64,000 bases of DNA from Nematostella vectensis (Eukaryota > Cnidaria > Anthozoa > Actiniaria > Edwardsiidae), in assembly GCF_932526225.1 (NCBI RefSeq), contig NC_064039.1:2318001-2382000 (forward strand), in the 5' to 3' direction. The position numbers and the translations under genes are program-made. Below, piece by piece: positions 11,694 through 23,341 of the stretch (position 1 is its first letter; every line of letters starts with the position of its first letter). The notes below the pieces were generated by a model. That model had not been told where the DNA came from, ran no database searches, and saw only the letters and a list, made by a program, of their open reading frames with translations.

Positions 11694-12019
11694 AAGGAGC
11701 TCGTCTTCCCTTTACTACAAGCGTCCAAGAAAGAACAAGTGAGCACGGCAAAATGTATTCCCAACGCGCGATTGATATTTATTACGAAAATCAACGCGTC
11801 ATGTGTGTTTGCTTTGTAAGGGGAGTTATCAGTTGCGCTGTTGGGGTGTGGGACTCGGATTACTGAAGTGGAATATGTTTGTCAACAGGGTCTTTGTTTG
11901 TATATTGCGGATGTGTATATTGAGGATCGAGAGTTACAGTAGAAGTGACGGGGTGTAAAAAAAAAAAAGTTAACTTGTAAATTTAAATTAATTAACAACT
12001 TTTGTTTCGAGCGAGAAGG

Positions 12020-12315
12020 GAAGCCCTTCGTTCCTTCCCAGATATTAAGTGTATGAAGCCAGAATAATTGCTTGTGATCCAGTCGTGTTTATTGGAAAAA
12101 AGCGACGTTTTTGCTCAGCTACCGACAGGGTTCGGTAAAAGCCTGCTGGTATTCCAAATATTGCCACTTCATTTCCAAGAACCCCCAAAACTGGCAACCC
12201 GAATCTTCCCGAGAACCCTGTCGTTGTGGTTGTTTGACGGCTGAAGTCGATCGTCCAATAGCAAGCAAATAAGCTCCAAGATCTTGGAGATCAGATCTAT
12301 ATTGAGAAGAATTCT
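12020..12315 (+). pseudogene. RecQ-type DNA helicase fragment (motifs I-Ia), degraded
   Basis: In one frame the translation contains DVFAQLPTGFGKSLLVFQ, the Walker A/motif I region of RecQ-like superfamily-2 helicases, preceded by a degraded Q-motif-like stretch (DIKCMKPE followed by a TAA stop). After a frameshift near 12210 another frame continues NPVVVVV, then RLKSIVQ and QANKLQDLG, separated by TGA and TAG stops. This resembles the motif Ia region (usually VVVVSPL and so on). At least three stops and one frameshift mean it cannot encode a protein. It is probably a relic of a repetitive RecQ-like family. No helicase exons are visible around it. Confidence 0.6.
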
Positions 12316-12495
12316 TTCTTGAGTTTAATTAAATTTACAAGTGAAAATTCGTGTGTACTGAACAAAAAGAAACATAATTATTTCTGACGTTCCATTTTGT
12401 TACATCGAAAAAAAGAAACTTTTTTGATTCCGTCCGAAAAATTTTGATTTCATCTTCTGTCAGTTTTTAATTCCGACTTCTGCTGGTATCACGGC

Positions 12496-12680
12496 ATCAC
12501 GCCCCAGAACTAGTCTTATTAGGAAACTTTTTCAGCGGTATTTTCCGGGCAGCGTTTTCGTGGCCGAGAAAAAAAAAAAAAAAAAAAAAAACAGATCACG
12601 CCCCAGAACTAGTCTTATTAGGAAACTTTTTCAGCGGTAATTTTCCGGGCAGGGTTTTCGTGGCCGAGAAAAAAAGCGCT
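12496..12680. repeat. About 97-bp tandem duplication
   Basis: A block starting CACGCCCCAGAACTAGTCTT and ending at GTTTTCGTGGCCGAGAAAAA occurs at about 12498-12590 and again at 12597-12676. The copies differ by one or two bases and a variable A-run. Confidence 0.9.
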
Positions 12681-13253
12681 AGATCATTGAGCATGCATTT
12701 GGAACGGTACAGGAAAAGAACGTCGTCTAAACTATATTTAAATTGATGACTATCTCTGCATATAATGCATCATTGGAATTCGAGGCGTTGACTCTATAAG
12801 CATGGGTTTTTTATGCTTGGCCAATGTTTTTAGGACTCGACATGGACTTTGTTATCTCACCTCCATCACTTCATAGCGATTAACTTGGCCAGGGTTTATA
12901 CATATTCCTCTTCAATAGGTAATAATCAAAATCTGCAGAACTTTCAAGTGCGCGAAAATCACTGCTTGTGTAAATATTCATATTTAGAGTAACGCCGCGC
13001 TCGTGTGTATTATAATCAATACAATTACCCACACAATTTAATACAGTGAATAAACCAACTTTATCACGCAAATTATTGTTATTTTTAATTCCGTTGTAAT
13101 ATCTAACTGTTGCTGTTAGAACGCAAGGGCGTTATTTCACCACTGTGTGAACTCTTTACCACGTAAGTTATGTCGACATGGCATTACCCGGGTGCTCTTA
13201 GAATCTGTCCCCTGCTGGTAGAGTAACAAGGATTGTACCAGCGCGTGCTAATA

Positions 13254-16200
13254 TCACTCCGTGGCACCCATAGCTGCGGCTGCCGCGTACGAAGAGAGTA
13301 GCCTTACCGCCTGTCGAGTCTCGAGGAGAATCCTGGTCTCTTTCAGCCAATCATAAGCCAGTTTACGAGCCTCACCCGTCAGCTGATTGACCAATCGCGC
13401 GCCGAGTTCTAAGTCCCCTCTCTTAATGTAATAATCCGCGCGAGCAAGCAGCCCAAAAGTGTCTAACTCCTCCGCGTCCACAAGTTCACCGTCCGTGCGA
13501 GGGTCGAACTTATCAAAGATGAAGAAGGATTGGAGGTAAGAGAGTAGGAATGTCCATGGCCCCGCAGAATCCTCCCCGACCATCGCGACACGTCGGCACT
13601 GGCGCCTGACCTGGTTAAACCGTGCGGTCAGGTTATCCTCGTTGTACACGCCCTTCTGTAACGCCTCAGGGGGGATAGCCTCCAGCACTGTGTTGACGAC
13701 CGGGTCTTCGGGTGAGCAATCATACACGGCACTCACTTCGTGGTTTAGAGGTCTCCGTTTCTGATAGCCTCGGTCTATAGCTGATGTAAGGGCTTGACAT
13801 GCTAGCCATAGCTCCTGTGATCGTTTGTTGGTTTTCTCGATCTCGGCGCGTCCATCAATGGCGGATTCAACTCCCCGTAGACGCGAAAAGGCTGCTGTGA
13901 GCTTTGCGTTGAAAGCTTGGTGTTCTTCGTTCGATTTCTTTTCAAGTTCTTCTCTGTGTCTGGAACACGGTAATGAAAAGAAAAGAAAAACACACACAAC
14001 TACATTGGTATGGGAAATCGATTTCTACATTTATACCTCTAATATGCGGCCTCTTCCATTAGCTGCCGCGTCATCACTTTTCAGTCACAAATGTATTATT
14101 CATTGTAACAACTATTTCTTTTACTTTAATTAAAGTAAACAAGTTTGACGTTAAAGTAGCAAAACAGCTACTTTGCAGCGACTCTTAATGAAAGGATACC
14201 ATCAGCTTCACCGCTATTATTCTGAACCTCTATTGAGCGGCTAGTCTTTATTATAAGTGACCACTTAACTCGGTCCCGAGGTGGCCGCTAAAATATATAG
14301 TTGAATTTAAAATAAGGAAGTCACTCGGGGGTTGTGAGAAAAAATACGGAAAGATTGGAGCTTAACCCCTTGTGTGCCATTTTCGCCCTGGTCACGATCA
14401 AGTGTCTCTCTATCGGCAGGTCAGGTGTTTACCTTTCTTGAAGCTCTGCTGCTTGCACCCTTAGCACCTCCGCCAGGTGGTCACTATACGCCGCTGCCTG
14501 TCGACGAAGTTGTTGCCGAACATCGCTCTCAAACACTGCAGCCATCTCCGACTCCTGAACCACAACAAGGTAGTGATTTTTCGTGATAGAAACGAACCAA
14601 TCAGACCAGAGCAATTAAAAAGCACTGACTATATGTCTATGAACTGTAACTATCACTTCATCGGACTTTCTATGTATGTCAGTAAACAGATGAGCGTGTC
14701 GCAACTAGCACTTGGTAGAATCGTTTCGCATAACAAAGTGAAGGACATTCAAGTGTCTTTAGAAAGGATTCTGTGGTTTTATTGGGGTGTCGACTGACAA
14801 ACCCCTATAGATAACTCACCTTTTTCCTGAGAGCAACGTCCATCTCGGCCATCATCTTGTCCTTCTCCTGCTTCAGCCTAATGTCCGCTAATTTGTTGTC
14901 CTCTTCCCTCTGGACACTCAGGATCTGCTGCAGTCTTTTCTGCTCCTCCTGTCTGTGTTTGGCGAGTTCTTGCTTTAGATGCTCCAGTCGTTTGCGGGCA
15001 TAGGCTAGTAACACTGTTTCTGTCCTGAAAAAAAAAATAAAAAGGTACACAAGGCACTTTTAGGGGATTATACCATCATTTCCAATGGGCCATTGTTCAC
15101 TCAATAGCGCATCTACTCTCCTTTCACAGAGACCACAACATACCACTTCAATCCTGTATTGATTTAATTCACTGTTTCCACAAAGTTAATACAGACCATC
15201 TAGCTTATCTCTCTAGATATCCCTTCTATATGTATACAATACATACCTGGCCATCTCTTGACTCCCCCCCTTTGCTTTCTGCTCCTTGTCAGACATAGCA
15301 GCACCAGGCATGACTTCTTCCAGTTCCTTCCTAAGCACCGCTCTGCTCTCATCAAAAAACTTCTGATACTCTCCTAGCACCATGTCCTGTGCCTTAGCCT
15401 TCTGTAACTCTGCCGTGGCATTCAGGACACCATAACTGACCTTTGCAGCCTCTTCAGATGCTCTCACCCCAGCTTCCTTGGCTCCAGCTGTTTCTGCTTC
15501 TTTGATAAGGATATGGAACTTCTCAACCTCTTCGTTGACTTTTACCTGAGCTTCTTGAGCACCAGTGATGGCATCCTCTGCTTCTTTCTGGGAAGACAGG
15601 ATAGTTTTGCTCAAGTCCTTCATGCTTACAACCTCGACATCTTCCAGTGCATGCTTTAGTTGGTCTGTATGGTGCAAGACAGCCTCGGTTGCCTTGTGTT
15701 GGGCAGCAATAGCTTCCTGTCCCCTTTTCCGTAGGGTCTGAAGGCCTTCTTGGATAAGGACTTCCATGGCGGTTTGCTCTACCATGGATTCTACCTCATG
15801 GTCTGTGAGACCGGTATCTATTGGCTTGGAAAGGGTGACATCTTCTTTGCTTAGTTCCTTAGATGGGGTTGGTCCGTGACCTAACAAATAGACATAATCA
15901 TTAGAAATGAAAGGACAGAGATCCAACACAGTGAGGACTTCTCTAAGTGTTATCTAAGTGTTTTGCAAACTGTCAGCATTTGCTTAACTGCATTCTAGCT
16001 TTGGTCAATCAGATGTAAAGGTATACAGTATGGTCATAGTATATTGCACATAACATTCTCAGGTTTGCATATATAGCAAATATAATCATAGAAATGAGTA
16101 AAAACTCTCTAATCAACCGAGGACCACAGGACCAGTCAATTAGCTTGATTTTATAGCGCCAAGCAGCTAAGAGCTTTTTCTACTCCACTTGGATGGGAAA

Positions 16201-18486
16201 CCATACTTTTTGCAAGGGTACTCCACTGCTGAGCTGAATTCAAACTCACAACTTTTTAAACAATTTCCACTACCAGTGGAGCATCTAGTCATGCAAATAC
16301 AATCATACAGAGTTCGAAATGTTTATACCTGGTAGCAATTGTGTTGATGTGACTTCAACAACTTGTTCTCTCTGTGCGTCTTTGGACTTATCTGTCTTAC
16401 TTCTTGCAATGTCCAAATCAGCAGATGAAACCCCTGCATGGTCAAATGCGCTCACAGTAGCTGATGGATCACGCAGGGCAGGGGCCTTCTTGAGGTCCAG
16501 ATTTGGTGCAGGAGGGGGAGGGGTAGGGATAGCAATAGGTTTCATATGCTCAACCTCCTCCTCAACAACTTTTGCAATGTCAAGGTCCAAGGAAGATACA
16601 TAGGCTTGATCAAGGGAGGACAGGGGAGCAGTCTGCTTTCCTTCTTTCCCTGTGACTTTTACTGCATCCTAAAAGGCAATGGTTCAGAAAGGGAAACAAA
16701 CCCACACAGGGTTGAAATGAAAGGGAATGAACAGAGCTTTGTCTGCATTTGTGAGCAAAGGAGCCCCACCCCTGTTGCTGCTATGTTAGTGATGGCAATA
16801 TTTTTGGCATTCCCAAAGAAATCTAGAGTGATTCAACTGTATCACTTCTAATCTAAGAAACTTGTTGAGCTATAGCAAACTATGTATATACATAATGGTG
16901 TGCACACAAAAGTATATAGCAAATAGCAGCTGGTATGGTAAAAACCATTGCACTTTGAGGCAAATTGAAAAACCTGCAGGTTTTTACTGAATTATGTACT
17001 ATATGATGACTCTTTTATATCAAAATCACATATAACTACAGTGTATTCTTATTTAATGGCTGATGGCCCTTGAAACATGATAAGTCATGCACTGTTAGGT
17101 GGTTCAACATTAATCAAAATAGTTGTATACTACTGTAAGCAGTGTGTACCTTGGTTGCTGGAGAAGGTTTAATGTCTGTGGGTTTCTTGATATCAATAAT
17201 TGGCTTCATTGGACCAGTCTCTGCTTTTGAGAACTTCTCTTCTTCGTATGTGCTAATGTCACTGTTATTGTTATTGGTTACAGGACCAAGAGCTAAATTG
17301 AAAGTCTCAATAATTGGCAGGCTTTTGTTGACATAGTTTCTGAAATCTGCATTGTAGTTGTAGAGGGCAGCACCGCCAACTAATCCACCACCACACAGCA
17401 GTGTAATCCCTGTGGCTATTTTCAAGCCTGAGGAATTTGACCTTCAATAGAAATGCCATAATCAATCAGTGTATCTGTGCTGATGAGCATTGAGAGGAGT
17501 GGTAAACACAAACTAAGGATTGATTCAAAGGTGACTGAAGTCACAAAACAAAAACAGCTTATCTTAATTGGATAGCCATAGTGATCAAGAAATGCCCAAA
17601 TACAGTACTCTCTAACAGTGTAGACACCTTTTCCAAATACCAACAAAGCATTCTTCTATAAGCTGAACACTATTTTCAAACTCATCAAACATTGAATTTT
17701 TACAGAAGTTCTGTCTGAACTGTCTGGCCCTGAACTAAACAGACACAAGCCCAACCCACCTTCAGGAGATAAAATAAATTCAAAGCCCCTACCCCTCAGT
17801 ATCCAATTTGTACAACTAAAAATAATAATACCCAAGACAACGAGCCATCTGGAATGAGCACTTAACCTTCAAAGCTTTGTCAGTATAATATGACAAGGCA
17901 CAGAGGCTTGGTATTTTCTGTTCATTATTAATTTTTTACATGACCCTGTGCTTACACCAACCCCTCCATCTCCCCCCTCCCCTAACATACTAGGAAACAG
18001 CTATACCTGCTTATTTTTCAAGGCCACATCTATGATACAACAATGGCTGTGCCCTGAGTATGTATAGTGTTACCTCGCCTAACAAAACTATAACGTAGTA
18101 GTACGCAGTAGTACTAATAGCAGCATGACACTGACATAGCAAGGCAAAACAAGAAAACAGCTGGGTTATCTGGGTTTTTATTACACTTACTTTTTAGGTG
18201 TGGTGGATGAAGACGCAAATTTCTTTATGTTCAGAGAAGCATTGGTGGGCTTAAATTAGGACATAAAAACAAGTTAGAGTACAAAGAGAAACAATAAGAA
18301 ACAATTTCTAGACGTCCGTCGACGGATTTGATGATGCAACTTCAAGATGCGATGTAAGGATAACCAATTCAAAGAAACAAACTAGATTTAAGAGATTTAT
18401 ATGCAGAATACCTTATAACCAGCTAGTGGCTTATAGGCATGTTTCAGTCCCGTTAAATGCGCCGGTTTTCCCCTAACACGAAACAT
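13254..18486 (-). CDS. IMMT: MICOS complex subunit MIC60 (mitofilin), 8 exons, complete
   Basis: Exons on the minus strand: 18412-18486, 18191-18249, 17150-17441, 16329-16668, 15247-15880, 14820-15024, 14433-14554, 13254-13959. All phases agree and give 810 residues (human about 758). The N-terminus is a basic mitochondrial presequence (MFRVRGKPAHLTGLKHAYK). A Gly-rich transmembrane segment follows (about 53-70, TGITLLCGGGLVGGAAL), then a Pro/Asp-rich intermembrane-space linker and a long coiled coil (about 270-560). The conserved mitofilin C-terminus starts with QLRRQAAAYSDHLAEVLRVQ and includes GDLELGARLVNQLTGEARK. MIC60 sits in the inner mitochondrial membrane, where it shapes crista junctions and contacts outer-membrane machinery. 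For exon 3 the in-frame acceptor is ATTGAAG; a better-looking TTCCTCAG 14 nt downstream would break the frame. It is divergent from UNG, with 407 bp between the start codons. Confidence 0.93.
16130..16300 (-). repeat. Possible tRNA-derived SINE-like segment in MIC60 intron
   Basis: Read on the minus strand, this intronic stretch has a box-A-like GATGCTCCACTGGTAG and, about 40 nt on, a box-B-like GAGTTTGAATTC, then a non-tRNA body. The spacing suits an RNA polymerase III promoter, but both boxes deviate from consensus and I see no second copy in the window. Confidence 0.2.
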
Positions 18487-18893
18487 TTTACACGTCGCGT
18501 GAAAAGCCGCACATCCAAGATGGCGGCGGACAGTCGAGGGCTAGTCACCAGTCTTCTTCTATCTCAAAAAGGGTCGGGAGGGAAGAACAATATATTTTGT
18601 TAAAAAATACATTGATCCAAAAACAAGATGAAAAGGTAGCTATAGCAATCTTGATAAAAGCTTGTAAAAGCTAAAATTTATATATTTGATTTCTTTTTCG
18701 TTATGATAAATAAACAATTTATATCCCCCCCCCATCCCCTTGTAAAAGTTTTGGCCTGTACTTCGCAAGACTGTGATTGGTTGTTTTGTGAAATAGCGGG
18801 AAAGTAGCCATGTGAAACCTGTGTGAGGTGATCCTTTGGGCTGTGTTTACAACTTTGGACGGATATTTGTCCAAGCAAGATCCCAACATTAAC
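18487..18893. promoter_or_regulatory. Bidirectional promoter region between MIC60 and UNG
   Basis: Only 407 bp separate the start codons of two divergent housekeeping genes, so both promoters and both 5' UTRs must lie here. At 18517-18527 there is AAGATGGCGGC, a match to the YY1 core motif often found near start sites of mitochondrial and housekeeping genes. It lies 31 bp upstream of the MIC60 start codon. No TATA box is evident. Confidence 0.5.
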
Positions 18894-21800
18894 ATGCAAA
18901 CCGGACAAAGCAAAATTAGTAGTTTCTTTGGTAAGCCTGCGACAAAAAGAAAAGCGGATGAGACCGAAAATGCATCCAAATATCCACCTTCGAAATTCGC
19001 CAAAGAGAAGGACAAATCTGACAGCGACGAAGCTGATAACAAATCGCCGATCAGTTTGTCTCCTGAGCAGAAAGCAAGAATGAATCAGAAAAGAATGGAA
19101 GCTGAGGAGAAGCTATTAGCAAATACTGGGCCTCGAAACTTTGGCCTGTCGTGGAAGAAAGCGCTAAAGGAGGAATTTACTAAAGATTACTTTGAACGGG
19201 TAAGTTAGGCCTTCCAGGAGGCAGGGGATAGGGGGAGGGGATGGGCTTGGAGGGGAAGAGATGGTGTAGTAAGAATAGAGCTAGTATTTACATCTCTTTA
19301 AATCACCTTTACTAAAAACATTCTTAATTATACCTCTGTCAGTAAGGTAGACACAATTAACCAGCTTAACCAGTCAACTGGCTGGTAGTCAGTTAACCTG
19401 TCATCAAGGGGCTGCACCCCTCTAGGGCACCCCTCTAGGGCACCCCTCTAGGGCACCCCTAAATTCTTGCTGGCCCACTTGCATAGCTGTTTTATCACCA
19501 AACTAGCTAGCAAAACTAAACCAATAACTCAACCCCCCCAAAATATGTTGGACCCCCCCATCCCTTTAAGCAATAATATAATAATAATATAGTAATAGAA
19601 GAATGGAGTGGTATTTGACAAAGGTCAACTATTAGAGATGACTGTATTTGGGTATTTCTGGATCACTATGGTTAGTCATAATGTAGGAAGAAAGCTGTTT
19701 TAGTATTGTGACTTCAGTATCCTTTTAAATGGCAGTCCCATGGATGGTTGGATTAGTGGGCTGTCCAAGGGTATTTTGCTACCTATTTCCATACCATTCT
19801 ATCCCCTGCCAATGAAGTAGACATCTTCTGGTCTTCTGTTCTGGTTAAAATTACAGGTGGCTGTGTTTGAAGTGCCTCCACGTATTACCATTCAGCCCAA
19901 CTAATCCTCTTTATTTAACACCACTTGATAAAAATTGATGCTTATTCTGTACATACATACAGTCTATGTAATGCTGTTGCCTCTTTTCAATCCCTATTCA
20001 GTTAATGAAGTTTGTGGAATCGGAGCGGGCCAAGAAAACAGTCTATCCACCAGGTTTGTCATAGATGGTGTACAGTGTAACTTTGTTCTTGTACATATTA
20101 TACTGTTGTACATTGAGATGCACCATGTAGTTCATCTAAACTCAATCGTTGTCAGCTTCAAAATGGTTGCACCAAAATCGGACTGTTATGTGAGATTTGT
20201 ACTTAAAAATTATGTCAGGTACTCAGCCAGACATAGTGAATCCTCTCTGCAGGATGTTTCCTTGTTGTGCGGGCAAAGTGACAGGCTTTTTATAGGAAGG
20301 GCAGGTGCATTCCCAGGATTTGCTGAAGGGGGGGGGGGGGGGGCTGCACAGTCATAGCTCATAGGTATCTAATGGTATCTCATAGGTATCTAATGGTATC
20401 TCATAGGTATCTAATCTTTTTGGTGCACACTCATAGGTATCTCATGGAATCACTTTTTGGTGCACACTCATAGGTATCTTATGGAATCACTTTTTGGTGC
20501 ACACTCATAGGTATCTTATGGAATCACTTTTTGGTGCACACTCATAGGTATCTTATGGAATCACTTTTTGGCTGCCATGAGGGGGCAGGGGGTTGGCACG
20601 TGCACCCTGTTCAGCCTGTGTACTTGCTTGAAGGGTGTATCATGAAAGACATGGCTGCTATTACTCTATAAGTTCTCTAAAAAACAAGGTATAGTAGGCT
20701 GGATTTGTTTTGGTAACTTTATATTGTTCCTTGTGTTTCTTGTTTCATAGAGAAAGATGTGTTCTCATTTACTCTTCACACTGACATTAAAGACACCAAG
20801 GTTGTTATCATTGGCCAGGATCCATATCATGGGCTGAATCAAGCTCATGGTAAGTTAGGGCTCTGGTAGAGTGAGAGGAGACACAAGAGCAAACTATCCC
20901 CTCTCCCCCACCCACTAGGTGGGGAGGGAGAGACAACTCAAGTTTCTTTTAAACAGGCTAATTTGAAAAGCACAGAAATAAAAGGTCATTGATTTACACT
21001 GTTAGAAAGGAACACAAGATATTGGCTATGGGCCTGGTGTTACTTCACCTTATTTACCTTACTATGCATGGCTTCTCCCAGGGTTGTTTGCTCTGTCAGT
21101 GGCCTAACCCTCTTCTCCCAGAATGTTTGGCTTTGCTATGGACCTTTGACCTTTTCCATTCTAAACAATCCCCAACCTCTTTTATTTGTACATTATATGA
21201 TTCATGATCTTTTTTATACGTAGGCCTCTGCTTTAGTGTGCAGCCTGGCGTCTCAGTTCCTCCAAGGTACAGTATTTATATATACCATACACAAGGGCTC
21301 TGCAGCTTCAACATCTTGGTCCACAGAGAATGAACATGAATAACAAGGTTGTCTTTTGTAATTTGGATGAGTCACATAAATTTTTTTTATAGCTGTGCAT
21401 CAAACCACTGTGATGGATGTTTATGTATGTTTAAATGAATTTTATTCTGTTTATTTTTATATATTTTTTTAGTCTGGTTAATATATACAAGGAGTTGTCA
21501 AACGACATTGATGGGTTCAAGCATCCTGGTCATGGATATTTAATAGGCTGGGCAAAGCAAGGTAAATTTTTATTACCAGTTATAAATAAAGAAACAGGGG
21601 GTGGGGGTGGGGAGGATGAGGGGGAGGGGGAGGGGGAGGTAGGCCTCAAGAATAGTTAGTCAAATAGGAACATGTCTGATTTTTCACTTTTGGTGAAACA
21701 TGATAATGCACCTTCCATTCCACTCTAAAGAAAATCCTTTAATGTTTTCTTCAGTTCCATTTAAAATCTTTGATCACATTAATTTCTGACCCATGATCAC

Positions 21801-23341
21801 TTGCAACTCACCTTTAACAGGATATTCTGCATTGTTGTCTATGTCAGTAAACTTTTCTGGAGTATCAATACTCAGAGACATTTTTATAAACTTTCAAAGA
21901 CTTTCCATGAGAAGGAATGTTTGTCAGGTGAGTACACAGGGGGGTGCACAGGGTGCGTGTTGCCCCCCCTTCGCAACCAAAAAGTGAGTCGTTTGTTATT
22001 CAATCTTTAAATACTGTTTTCTCCATATTATGCCCATGATGGCGCAGCCCCCCCCCCCCTGGATACGGACCTGTTTGTAGCTTCATATCTAAGATTTTGG
22101 CAAACACATGCCATATTAATTTTACCCACCTAAAAGGCGCTACTACATTGGCAGCTCTGTTAATGAGCTGGTCCCACCCCATATTTTCAGAGAATTTGCC
22201 AAAAAAAAAAAAACGAAGTGGTTTAGAAAATCAACAAAAGAATAAATCTGCCACACCCTCTTAAATATCTTGTACCCCCCAACCTCCAAATTGTAACTGC
22301 TCATTGCACCTTTGTATTAAGTCTAAGGCTTTAAAAGTATAATAGTATATGTACAGTACATGGTAAAAAAAAATCACTTCATGAATGAAATTTTTTTCTG
22401 TTGTCTTATACGTGGGTGATACGTGATGATTCTCAAATGCTTGCATGTACATCTTGCAGGATTTGGTAATGTTGACCCATTTCTCTTAGGTGTACTATTG
22501 CTTAATGCTTGTCTGACGGTGGTTGCCTCACAAGCCAATTCACACAAAGAAAAGGTTTGAATTATATATATTTTTTTTTAAGTTACAGCTTTACCAGTAA
22601 ACTAAATTTTGGTTGTTTCAGGGCTGGGAACAATTTACTGATGCTGTCATAAGGTGGATTAATAGGAATCTTAGTGGTGTAGTGTTCTTACTCTGGGGCT
22701 CATATGCACAGAAAAAAGGCAGCTTTATTGATAAGGTATCTATTATAAAAATAAACTCCAAAAAAGCACCAACCATTTATAGTGAAATGACAGCGCATTA
22801 TTATCCTCTGGCCTCTGGTGAGATGACCTGCAAAATTTCATTTGTAGATGTCCACTACCATGGCCATCAAGGCAAAGTTTAAAGAATTTTATAGCTAAGA
22901 GGATTCCGTTATTTTTATGAAGATGTGCAATCAAGCATTTCTTGGCCTCATTGGTTGGCTATAAATTCATGCCGATCAGACTTGTTTTTCACTTCAAAAA
23001 ACTACTTCACTTCAAAAAACATTCAAGGTTGCTATAAGTAGTGTGTGTTGCCCACAGTTTCTTTTAAAGGGGGCAAAATTGCCGTTCCTAGAATGCATTT
23101 CTTTGTTGTTGTAAAAAAAATCCTGAATTGATATGTTTATGAAATGTCTTCTCTAGTAACTCAAACATTTTGCGTTTTTCAGAAGAAACATTGCATTCTC
23201 AAAGCAGTTCATCCCTCCCCACTGTCTGCCCACAGAGGGTTTTTAGGATGCAAGCATTTCTCGAAAGCTAACGAATACTTGATACAGCGAGGCAAGAAAC
23301 CAATTGAGTGGGCAAATCTACCTATTGAAGTTGATGGATGA
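18894..23341 (+). CDS. UNG: Uracil-DNA glycosylase, nuclear UNG2-type, 8 exons, complete
   Basis: Exons: 18894-19199, 20002-20053, 20751-20849, 21224-21266, 21473-21561, 22490-22554, 22622-22735, 23183-23341, giving 308 residues (human UNG2 313). The enzyme cleaves uracil from DNA, the first step of base-excision repair. The N-terminus has a perfect PIP box, QSKISSFF (residues 5-12), for PCNA binding. A Lys/Arg-rich tract with a nuclear-localisation look follows (ATKRKADE). The water-activating motif GQDPYHG puts the catalytic Asp at 143, and the minor-groove loop HPSPLS puts the catalytic His at 266. Also visible are the GHG-WAKQG and [11 protein letters not shown] family blocks. I chose the ATG at 18894 because it places the PIP box at the N-terminus as in UNG2. 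An in-frame ATG at 18828 would add 22 residues. The gene converges on TMEM127. Confidence 0.95.
20302..20618. mobile_element. CAGG-family element with internal tandem repeat, UNG intron 2
   Basis: It begins CAGGTGCATTCCCAGGATT followed by a long G-run and ends GCACCCTGTTCAGCCTG, whose inverse also starts CAGG. The layout resembles the element at 41593 (CCAGGATT...GGGGG...CTG-GCAGTCATAG). Inside are about five copies of a 36-38-bp unit containing CTCATAGGTATCTTATGGAA and TCACTTTTTGG. No clear target-site duplication. Confidence 0.5.
21925..22073. mobile_element. CAGG-family MITE, UNG intron 5
   Basis: 149 bp. The left end is CAGGTGAGTACACAGGGGGG and the inverse of the right end is CAGGTCCGTATCCAGGGGGG, matching at 17 of 20 positions. 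It is flanked by TTTGT at 21920-21924 and 22074-22078, a 5-bp target-site duplication. No coding capacity. Confidence 0.8.

Larger units (their letters stand above)
11694..13253. other. Intergenic DNA between the TSP1/PAN gene and MIC60
   Basis: Holds the helicase relic and the 97-bp duplication. The remainder (12.7-13.25 kb) must include the 3' UTR of MIC60, which is transcribed from the minus strand. I did not find a clear polyadenylation hexamer for either flanking gene here. Confidence 0.5.
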
